Source: Acidimicrobiales bacterium
GTDB lineage: Bacteria; Actinomycetota; Acidimicrobiia; Acidimicrobiales; Ilumatobacteraceae
Length of the DNA: 32,119 bases
Assembly (NCBI GenBank): GCA_030830415.1
Contig: JAURNB010000085.1
Location: forward strand, 1-32,119
Direction: 5' to 3'
Positions 24,663 through 32,119 of this stretch are shown piece by piece. Numbering within the stretch: position 1 is the first letter of the stretch; each line of letters opens with the position of its first letter. The notes under the pieces were generated by a model, which was given only the letters and a program-made list of their open reading frames with translations, ran no database searches and was not told the origin of the DNA. A program made the translations under genes and the position numbers.

Positions 24663-26993
24663 CTACTTCGTTACCGCAAAGAGGATGGCACGCTCCACTT
24701 CGCTTTGATGTGCAGGGTCGGTCACTTTTTGCCCGTCGGTGGTGCGTACATAAAAAGTGTCGACTACTTCGTTCCCCAGCGTTTGCACTCGCGCATGGCG
24801 AATATCGAGCCCTGTGTCGGCAAAGGTTTTTGTGATGCTGTACAAAATACCCACACGGTCGGGGGCGCGAACTTCCACCAGTGTGCTGTTTGATGAGGCT
24901 GCGTTATCGAACCGAACCGTTGGAGGCGCAGGTGGCACAGCAGTACGCACACGACGCACCTTGTAGGTTTCTGCACGCTCGGCGAGTCGCGCCTCGAGTG
25001 CCATTTGGTTCTTCAGCGCACGTTCCAAACTGTCAACAATGCGTGCCCATTCAATTGGGCGATCTTGTGGGGGCAGCACGCGAAATTCAGATGCAGCCAT
25101 TGCTGTTTCTGCTTCACGCTCATCGCTGTGCGCTTCAGCGCCCAACACGTCTAAACCATGAAGTGCCATGACTCCAGCTACCTTGCTGAATGTTCCGGGA
25201 CGGTCGGGGCTCACCACCGTGATGGAGTCTTCTGTTGTGCATACAGCAAAACGGCCTTCGGCCATCATTTCAAGCACTTCTGCATCGGGAAAGAGTTTCC
25301 AAATTACATCGCGCACATCTCCGCCACCCAACACATGGTGCACGCGCTCGGTGAGTTCATACACCAAGCCAGCCTTCCAATCGCTCCACGCCGAGACACC
25401 CGTCGCTTTGGAATCGGCTTCCGTGAGTGCTCGTAACAAATCGAGCGCTACTGACGACTTAATGAGTGTGGCAACTCCGGTAATTGTTGCGTCGTCGCTG
25501 AGGTCTCGACGAGTACCGGTGTCAGCGAGTAGTAAGTGATGCTGAATGAGGCTCGAAACAATTGCGGTCTCTTCTTGTGACAAACCCATTCGTGGGCCGA
25601 TGTACGCAAACATCTCGATGCCTACATCGGTATGGTCACCTGGGTACCCCTTGCCAATATCGTGGAAGAGCGCACCGAGCATGAGCAAGTCGGCCCTCGA
25701 CACAGTGTCGACAAGCGCAGCAGCATTAGCAACTGTTTGCCATAAATGTCGGTCGACAGTGAAGCGATGATACGCATTGCGTTGTGGCTTGCTGCGTACC
25801 GGTGCCCACTCGGGCAACACCTTAGTAATGAGATCACGCTGATCTATTGCTTCAAGAACCGGTATTGCACGCTCGCCTTCCAAAAGCAATGCAACGAGGT
25901 CATCGCTTGCCCCCGCAGGCCATGGGTCTGGCCACACTGGTGTTTCTTCACCTAAACGATTCAACGATGCGCGGTCGATACGAGCACCGAGTCGTGCAGC
26001 AGCCGTGGCAACGCGAAGCACCAACGTTGGGTCGGTGGCAGGGTCTGCATCGCTTTCTAAATGAATCTCACCTGCACGCATTTCTACGCCAGGAGCAATA
26101 CGCCGTGGCGGTTCATTGGCATTTGCTGGAGGGTCAATACGAGCCCATGCTTCATCGGCAATCCAAGCAATTCGACGTGCGGCAGTAGACACTTCGAGCA
26201 TCAAAGCATCGGCGTCACGTGAACCGATTCGTGCAGCGACGGCATCTTGGTCTTCTAGACGTAAAACATCACCAACTCGTTGTGCATTGATATGTAATGC
26301 CACACGTGATGTGAGCAATACTTCATTTGAACGTTTTAGTTCTTGCTTGTCTCCACCCGACAATGGCAAACCAGCATCAATTGCCCACAAGAGTGCATGA
26401 ATATCACGCAATCCGCCAAGGCCTTCTTTGAGATTTGGCTCGAGTAAGAACGCAACTTCGCCTGCAGTGGCATGACGGTCGAGTACGCGAGCATGGAGGT
26501 CACGCAAGGAATCGCGACCACGCTTACGCCACCATGCACGCGCATCGTTAATGCACTCAGTGGCCAAGCTTTCATCGCCAGTAATGAAACGTGCTGTCAC
26601 CAATGCAGTGGCAGTATCAAGGTCTGTTTCGCCGAGTTGCCGTGTCTCTTTAGGCGTGCGCACAGCATGGCCAACTTTGAGACCAAGATCCCACAACGGG
26701 TACCACAGCGCAGAAGCAAAGTCATCAACTTTCTTTACGTTCTTGTGCAAAAGCAAAAGATCGAGGTCGCTGTATGGCGCCATTTCTCCTCTGCCATAAC
26801 CACCTACCGCAATGAGTGCAATATCTTTCGTGATACCAATTTTCTGAACTGCATCATTGAATAAGGAGCGCAGTAACTCATCGGTGGTTTCAGAAAGCGC
26901 GGCACAGAACTGAACCCCCGAGGCGGGCTCGGTTTTACCCCACGACGAAATGAGTTCGGTGCGCTTCGCTGTGAACTCACTTGGCGACATCAT
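24663..26993 (-). CDS. glnD: [protein-PII] uridylyltransferase / bifunctional UTase/UR
   Basis: LIAVGGYGRGEMAPYSDLDLLLLH nucleotidyltransferase motif, MLGALFHDIGKGYPGDHTDVG HD domain, two C-terminal ACT domains (TVVSPDRPGTFSKVAGVMALHGLDVLGAEAHS; VEVRAPDRVGILYSITKTFADTGLDIRHARV). ATG 26993 preferred (ATGA overlap). Confidence 0.93.
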   Translation of the reverse strand: MMSPSEFTAKRTELISSWGKTEPASGVQFCAALSETTDELLRSLFNDAVQKIGITKDIALIAVGGYGRGEMAPYSDLDLLLLHKNVKKVDDFASALWYPLWDLGLKVGHAVRTPKETRQLGETDLDTATALVTARFITGDESLATECINDARAWWRKRGRDSLRDLHARVLDRHATAGEVAFLLEPNLKEGLGGLRDIHALLWAIDAGLPLSGGDKQELKRSNEVLLTSRVALHINAQRVGDVLRLEDQDAVAARIGSRDADALMLEVSTAARRIAWIADEAWARIDPPANANEPPRRIAPGVEMRAGEIHLESDADPATDPTLVLRVATAAARLGARIDRASLNRLGEETPVWPDPWPAGASDDLVALLLEGERAIPVLEAIDQRDLITKVLPEWAPVRSKPQRNAYHRFTVDRHLWQTVANAAALVDTVSRADLLMLGALFHDIGKGYPGDHTDVGIEMFAYIGPRMGLSQEETAIVSSLIQHHLLLADTGTRRDLSDDATITGVATLIKSSVALDLLRALTEADSKATGVSAWSDWKAGLVYELTERVHHVLGGGDVRDVIWKLFPDAEVLEMMAEGRFAVCTTEDSITVVSPDRPGTFSKVAGVMALHGLDVLGAEAHSDEREAETAMAASEFRVLPPQDRPIEWARIVDSLERALKNQMALEARLAERAETYKVRRVRTAVPPAPPTVRFDNAASSNSTLVEVRAPDRVGILYSITKTFADTGLDIRHARVQTLGNEVVDTFYVRTTDGQKVTDPAHQSEVERAILFAVTK

Positions 26994-27475
26994 GATTCGT
27001 CTAGTTTTCCCTCTTCGCGGCGCCGTTGCAACACCTTGTGCGCTTTTGCGGCACCCCAAATGACACCGGGCTCCAATAAAGACTCATGCACATCGGTCCA
27101 ATGGGCAGGAGATAAGCCAAAGACATCGTCTGGCATCATTCGTGAGTCCATCTCGTCACGTGTCACGGTTGGTACACCAAATTCCTGCAAAACGCGCGTG
27201 GGGAGCGCCACCGCATTGCGCAAAACTTGTAGCGGGTTCACACGCTGCTCATCGACATCTTTGCTCAGTTCGCGGGTCAGTTCAGCGGCAACATATGCCC
27301 TGCCTTGTTCTGCGGCCAACTGAGCAGCAACAAGTAACTTTTCCTCTACCTCTAAGCGAGGAGTCCCCAGTTGCTGTACATACGTTTTCATGACACAGCG
27401 CACCAGCCACTCGTGTGTTGCGGCGTCAATGGCGGCAATGAGGTCTGCAGTTGCCGATTCAAGTGTGACTGACAT
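26990..27475 (-). CDS. hypothetical protein, translationally coupled to glnD
   Basis: 161 aa with good coding character; stop overlaps the glnD start, and its ATG overlaps the upstream CDS stop. Confidence 0.65.
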   Translation of the reverse strand: MSVTLESATADLIAAIDAATHEWLVRCVMKTYVQQLGTPRLEVEEKLLVAAQLAAEQGRAYVAAELTRELSKDVDEQRVNPLQVLRNAVALPTRVLQEFGVPTVTRDEMDSRMMPDDVFGLSPAHWTDVHESLLEPGVIWGAAKAHKVLQRRREEGKLDES

Positions 27476-28935
27476 TAGCGACGCTCATATACAAGAAGAC
27501 CTGCAACCGTCCACACAATTTTATAATTGCGATGCAGCGCCCGCAGCGATGCACCCGACGCATCACACACAGCCGGCACCTGGTAGCGAACAACAAATCG
27601 CGGAGCATCTTCTCCTTCTAAGAAATTCCACAACTGTGCCAACCCACCCGGCATCAGACGTGCCTCATACCCCCAGAGATACGGGAAGGGCGGGTCGATA
27701 TCGAGATTTCCATACAGCCCAGCACTCGCACACATTGCATAAATAGTGTCGCCAGGTTTGCGCATCACATTGAACCACGCTGCTACTCGTTCGTCTTTTG
27801 CTAAACGCGAGTCATCATGCAGTTCGCGGCCAATGAGGTTGCGCGGAATTGCCATTGCTGTAGCCGTATGAATGAGAGGGCTCGTAATGAGTGCCGCTAA
27901 CAAAAGATTTCTCAGCCATTTTTTGTTGGCATATGAAATCATTGCTCCTGCAAAGGTTCCAATTGGCAGCATCATAATGATCCAATAATGACGGAAGAAT
28001 TGTCCGCCCATGGCAAATGCGGCAAAAGAAATCAACAGCCACGTTGCCAAAATTGCCATGGTACGAAATGCCACCCGGCGTGCCTCAAGTACTCCCACCA
28101 GAATCACTCCCAAAAAAATGGGGATGAGCAATGGCAGAGCAATAGCCAAGGTGTGCTGGAAGCGCCCGAAATCGGCATTGACCAATGCGCTGCGCAACTC
28201 AAAGCGATACATCACAATGGCGTACCACCAGCGATACCAGCCAGTGAGTGCACCGTGAATCATCATTGCGCCAATTGATGTTGCAAAGCCGAGAAACATT
28301 GTTGGCAATGAAAGCCAACTATGCATTTTTTTCCAGCGCGACATAAGAGACATTGCGCCAACAGCAACTACCGCTGTGAAAAATGCATCGAAACCACTTT
28401 GCTTAATACCAACAGCACAACCGCCCATCACACCCGATGCGTAGAGCAGCCAAAAGCGAGGTGCTGTTCTCCCCCACACGGCTTTCATCGCCAGTGCCAG
28501 CGCCACCGCACCTACACTGCAACTCAGTAATTCTCCGTTTGCAATAAACCCTTCAAATTGTGGAACGCTGAGCAATACGCCAACTATGAGCACTGTTCCC
28601 ATACGTGCTTTGTCGCCCACCAAAGTGCTCGCAATACTTCCGCAGGCAGCTGCACCAAGCAGACACGCGGCAATTGCCAAGATGCGCACACCTTCTGGAG
28701 TGCCTAAACCAATGGTGACGAGTCCGCGGTAGAGCACGAAGAGACCTTGCGGACGGTCGGCCCAAATATCTTGATAAAGGACCGCCCCCCTACTCCATGC
28801 CCGCGCCATGGCAAGCGCTCCACCTTCATCGGAAGTGATCGGCGAATAAATAAAGCGCAGCCGCATGAGAATGATGAGGGAAAAACCAGGGAGGTATGCC
28901 CACACGCGATTGAGCCATTGGTACTTCTTCAGCAT
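27475..28935 (-). CDS. GT-C type membrane glycosyltransferase-like protein (ArnT/PMT-like)
   Basis: 486 aa; multi-TM; SPITSDEGGALAMARAWSRGAVLYQDIWADRPQGLFVLYRG (periplasmic DE motif after the first TM). Confidence 0.75.
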   Translation of the reverse strand: MLKKYQWLNRVWAYLPGFSLIILMRLRFIYSPITSDEGGALAMARAWSRGAVLYQDIWADRPQGLFVLYRGLVTIGLGTPEGVRILAIAACLLGAAACGSIASTLVGDKARMGTVLIVGVLLSVPQFEGFIANGELLSCSVGAVALALAMKAVWGRTAPRFWLLYASGVMGGCAVGIKQSGFDAFFTAVVAVGAMSLMSRWKKMHSWLSLPTMFLGFATSIGAMMIHGALTGWYRWWYAIVMYRFELRSALVNADFGRFQHTLAIALPLLIPIFLGVILVGVLEARRVAFRTMAILATWLLISFAAFAMGGQFFRHYWIIMMLPIGTFAGAMISYANKKWLRNLLLAALITSPLIHTATAMAIPRNLIGRELHDDSRLAKDERVAAWFNVMRKPGDTIYAMCASAGLYGNLDIDPPFPYLWGYEARLMPGGLAQLWNFLEGEDAPRFVVRYQVPAVCDASGASLRALHRNYKIVWTVAGLLVYERR

Positions 28936-28970
28936 GCAATTTTCAAGGCTAATCGCCGCGCAGGCTGTTT

Positions 28971-28990
28971 AAAGATCTTCAGTGATCTTT
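28971..28990 (-). terminator. weak hairpin overlapping the MFS stop codon, candidate terminator
   Basis: AAAGATC-ACTGAA-GATCTTT read on the minus strand, followed by AAAC; AT-rich stem without a strong U-tract. Confidence 0.3.
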
Positions 28991-30397
28991 TGGATAAGCA
29001 AAAGTGAAGAAAGCAAGAGTTACTGCCACCCATAATGCAAGGGCAAGCCATACTCGCTGAAAAGCTGCGGCTGACCCTGCAACTCCCGCTACACCTGAGA
29101 CCGCAATGACCATCGCAACACCCATCGCGCCTCCCATTTGGCGGAAGGTGAGATTCGTTCCGTTTGCGATGCCAAACTTTTCATGGTCAATGCCCATTAA
29201 TGCTGCACCCGTCAAAGTTGACCATGCCAGACCCAGACCGATTCCATAGAGCACTGCAAATGGGAAATAGTGGGTGAAGTAACGCACATTCTCATCGAGA
29301 AAGACAAACAGTCCGAAGAGGCCCAAGCCGCTGAGCAACATTCCTGAGCTGATGATGCGTTTCATCCAACCCCTGTCGGAGTATCTCCCGGAAATAGTGG
29401 CTGTCAAAAAGATGATGACAGGTGTTGGCATGATGGAACACCCACTTTTCAACACCGACCAATTCCATACCGTTTGCATAAAGAGTGGAGCCGAAAACCA
29501 GAATCCTGCAACTGGCAAGTTAAAAGCAAAAGTTGCAATTGAGGCTGAAGTGAATCGTCGATGTTGAAAGAGCGAAAGATCGATGAGTGGCTCTGCGTGT
29601 TGCCGGGAGCGCAGCACGACGTAGGTAAGAAAAACGACTGCACCCATGAAACACGCGATAATTTCCGGACTCGACCAACCCCACTTATGACCTTGCAATA
29701 CTCCAAGCGTTAACGATGCAAGACCAATTGTTCCCAGAGGTACCGACACCATGTCGAGGCGTGTTCCCGTACTTTGCCCTTTCGATTCGCGCAGTACTTT
29801 GCGTCCGAGAAGAACCACAATGGCTACCGCTGGAACGTTGATGAAAAAAATCCATCTCCAGCCTGCAAACTCAATAACGGCTGCGCCCAACGGCGGCCCT
29901 AAACCACCTGCAAGGGCTGCAATTGAACCCCACACTCCAATTGCCAAGCTTCTTTTTTCTGCAGGGAACTCTGGCAACGCCAGAGCAATAGAAGTAGGGA
30001 TCATGAGCGCACCGCCAACGCTTTGAACGCATCGCGCAAAAATAAGAATCCCCACACCCGAGGCAAGGCCTGCACCCATACTGCCAATAGCGAACAAACT
30101 GATGCCGAAGAGGAATACCTTTTTACGCCCAAATAAATCTGCAACGCGACCTGCCAGTAATAAAAGTGAAGCAGTGCCAATGGAGTAACTCGTTAATGCC
30201 CACGCCAACGTTGTGCGCGCAACATTGGGAAAATCTCGCTCGATAGTAGGGAAGGCAACATTTAAAACAGTGGAGTCAAAGATGACGAAAAACTGACCAA
30301 ATGAAGTAAGCATCAGCGCATACCAAGCACGACGCGGTATGAGCGAAGAAGGAGCGGCCCCCACCGCTGCGTTATTCATCTGTTCATCTTTGCCCAT
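28979..30397 (-). CDS. MFS transporter, DHA2/EmrB-QacA family
   Basis: 472 aa; LMLTSFGQFFVIFDSTVLNVAFPTIERDFPNVARTTLAWALTSYSIGTASLLLLAGRVADLFGRKKVFLFGISLFAIGS. Confidence 0.9.
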   Translation of the reverse strand: MGKDEQMNNAAVGAAPSSLIPRRAWYALMLTSFGQFFVIFDSTVLNVAFPTIERDFPNVARTTLAWALTSYSIGTASLLLLAGRVADLFGRKKVFLFGISLFAIGSMGAGLASGVGILIFARCVQSVGGALMIPTSIALALPEFPAEKRSLAIGVWGSIAALAGGLGPPLGAAVIEFAGWRWIFFINVPAVAIVVLLGRKVLRESKGQSTGTRLDMVSVPLGTIGLASLTLGVLQGHKWGWSSPEIIACFMGAVVFLTYVVLRSRQHAEPLIDLSLFQHRRFTSASIATFAFNLPVAGFWFSAPLFMQTVWNWSVLKSGCSIMPTPVIIFLTATISGRYSDRGWMKRIISSGMLLSGLGLFGLFVFLDENVRYFTHYFPFAVLYGIGLGLAWSTLTGAALMGIDHEKFGIANGTNLTFRQMGGAMGVAMVIAVSGVAGVAGSAAAFQRVWLALALWVAVTLAFFTFAYPKDH

Positions 30398-30429
30398 GAC
30401 CTGCGCCTCAAGCGCAGTGGAGATGAGCG

Positions 30430-31119
30430 CTAGACCGTATGAACGAGTTCTTCTACAGGGGTGAGTACACCCGTGTAGAACTGACCAAACTCGGCATAAA
30501 TGGCCGACGCTTTGTCGAAACGCATGGTGTAGACCACTTCTTTGAGATCATCAGGGTGAACAGCGAACAAGGTAACACCCCATTCGTACTCATCAAGCCC
30601 AGTAGACCCCGTCACTAATTGAGTGACGCGTGGACCAAACTTGCGCCCACTCACACCGTGCTCTTGCATGTGCGCATGACGCTCTTCGAATGGCAAGGTA
30701 AACCAGTTCTCGTCGGCATTGCGGCGTTTCGACATGGGGTAAAAGCAAAAGGCATTTTTGCCAGGCACCGGAATTTTTGGATACAAGCGCGCATCGAGCA
30801 TTTCTTGTGGCACGCCAATGGCGTACTCGCTCACCTCGGTGAGAGAGACGTAGGAATCGACCACAGCGAGCCCGGCTGCTTGGATAGCCGACTGAAACGA
30901 ACGCAACTCACGCATGTCGGAAGCTAAGGCCATAAAGGCCATGTCGCATTTGTGGCCAAGCATTGAAACGGTGATGACCGTGAGGCCTTTTGCTTCTGCA
31001 GCTTTGACCGCATGCACTGTTGCTTCGCGATCGAATTGGGCTTCTGGCTTGCAAAATAAATGCAGCACTCCCATTCCAATTGATGGTGACATTGGCTCGC
31101 TTGGGGTCACAGAAGTCAT
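30430..31119 (-). CDS. hemQ: chlorite dismutase-family protein, coproheme decarboxylase HemQ-like
   Basis: 229 aa; GKNAFCFYPMSKRRNADENWFTLPFEERHAHMQEHGVSGRKFGPRVTQLVTGSTGLDEYEWGVTLFAVHPDDLKEVVYTMRFDKASAIYAEFGQFYTG. Confidence 0.9.
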   Translation of the reverse strand: MTSVTPSEPMSPSIGMGVLHLFCKPEAQFDREATVHAVKAAEAKGLTVITVSMLGHKCDMAFMALASDMRELRSFQSAIQAAGLAVVDSYVSLTEVSEYAIGVPQEMLDARLYPKIPVPGKNAFCFYPMSKRRNADENWFTLPFEERHAHMQEHGVSGRKFGPRVTQLVTGSTGLDEYEWGVTLFAVHPDDLKEVVYTMRFDKASAIYAEFGQFYTGVLTPVEELVHTV

Positions 31120-31128
31120 GAGTACAGG

Positions 31129-32001
31129 TTACCTGTTTGCCGCAATGATGGCTTGTGCAGCTCGATCTGCTGAGCCTGCACTTGCCCACAAAAAGAATGA
31201 TGGCTCCACCAATTCCAGTTCCATTAATTGCGGTTCCCCATTGTCTTGTGGAATGAGGTCGACTCGCGCATATAACGGCATAGCCCCAAATTTGCGTTCC
31301 ACAAAACTCAAGACCTGCCGTGCAGTTGCTTGTTCAGCATCAGATGCCTCGCGTTCACCCACGTCTTCTGCCGCATAGAGACCATTCGACATATCGGGGC
31401 GATGCTGCAATATTGCGCCTTTACGAAAGGCGTGGCTATACACGCCGTTCAAGTACACCAAGCCGGTTTCCCCTACTCCATCAATTCCATGCTGATATTC
31501 CTGCACCATTGCGGTGGCACCACTTGTGACGATGCGTGCAATGTGATCTGTAACCACGCTCATTTCCTGCGCCACATCGCGATACCGAAATGTGTCGTGT
31601 GAGCCCGCAGAAATGCTGGGCTTCACCACGACATCCATCACCGAGTTCGTGAAGTGAATCTCTTGAGCACTTGATACAAATTGTGTGGGCACTACCGCAA
31701 TGCCGGCCCCACTGAGTTCACCAAGATATTTTTTGTCGCTGTTCCACTGCACTACTTCAAGTGAGTTGCACACAGTAGTGAGTTGCGACACGCGCTCAAG
31801 CCACTGCAAAAATTCATCACGGCGTAAGTGATAGTCCCACGTACTGCGTAAGACCAGCAAAGAAAATTGAGACCAGTCAACCGATTCATCATGCCAATCG
31901 ACAAAATGAAACTGGGTGCCGGCTCTTTCGAGCGCGGCACCCAGCAACGGTAAATCGGAATCGAGTTCGCGTGCGACTGCGGCGGTAACGAGACCAATCA
32001 C
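31129..32001 (-). CDS. ATP-grasp (RimK/DcsG-like) ligase-family protein
   Basis: 290 aa; FSLLVLRSTWDYHLRRDEFLQWLERV...VVVKPSISAGSHDTFRY...VQEYQHGIDGVGETGLVYLNGVYSHAFRKGAIL...YARVDLIPQDNGEPQLMELELVEPSFFLW. Confidence 0.8.
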   Translation of the reverse strand: MIGLVTAAVARELDSDLPLLGAALERAGTQFHFVDWHDESVDWSQFSLLVLRSTWDYHLRRDEFLQWLERVSQLTTVCNSLEVVQWNSDKKYLGELSGAGIAVVPTQFVSSAQEIHFTNSVMDVVVKPSISAGSHDTFRYRDVAQEMSVVTDHIARIVTSGATAMVQEYQHGIDGVGETGLVYLNGVYSHAFRKGAILQHRPDMSNGLYAAEDVGEREASDAEQATARQVLSFVERKFGAMPLYARVDLIPQDNGEPQLMELELVEPSFFLWASAGSADRAAQAIIAANR

Positions 32002-32023
32002 AATGCGCTACAAACTTTTATTC

Positions 32024-32119
32024 TCAGTAGTCTTCCATGCCTCCACCTGGCATACCAGCGGATGCTTCAGGCTTATCGGCAATGACACACTCTGTGGTGA
32101 GGAAAAGAGCAGCAATTGA
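32024..32119 (-). CDS. groL: chaperonin GroEL, C-terminal end only (5' part beyond the right edge)
   Basis: Manual minus-strand translation: SIAALFLTTECVIADKPEASAGMPGGGMEDY*, the characteristic GroEL C-terminus. Not in the ORF track because no start lies inside the window. Confidence 0.93.
   Translation of the reverse strand, partial: SIAALFLTTECVIADKPEASAGMPGGGMEDY

Overview
The window is a gene-dense, mostly housekeeping chromosomal segment. It probably comes from an actinobacterium, possibly Acidimicrobiia-like (inferred from UPF0182, DUF222-HNH, PAC2, actinobacterial-type HemQ and several F420/PPOX-type flavoproteins; no phylogeny was run). I see about 31 CDS, one initiator tRNA and one clear terminator, and no CRISPR array, rRNA or insertion sequence. 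Two edge-truncated genes are missing from the ORF track: an OleA-like thiolase at the left edge (1-804, minus) and the GroEL C-terminus at the right edge (32024-32119, minus). The most notable signal is at 21901-22986 (+). Two ORFs that a caller splits (21898-22248 and 22315-22986) share one frame and are separated only by an in-frame TGA at 22246-22248. The TGA sits exactly where a redoxin/TlpA-like Trx-fold protein would carry its first catalytic Cys (VAWASW-U-GCRTALPGWQALHEEI). It is followed 20 nt later by a GC-rich hairpin (CTGCC-CGGGT-GGCAG) that matches the bacterial SECIS consensus. I read this as a selenoprotein gene. Other notable items are a DivIVA-domain protein with a C-terminal tail resembling the phage MuF/SPP1-gp7 domain, a tag gene that ends inside the tRNA-fMet and takes its stop codon from it, an Nramp-related transporter without the canonical metal-site motifs, and paired palindromes upstream of a Rieske oxygenase-TetR operon.
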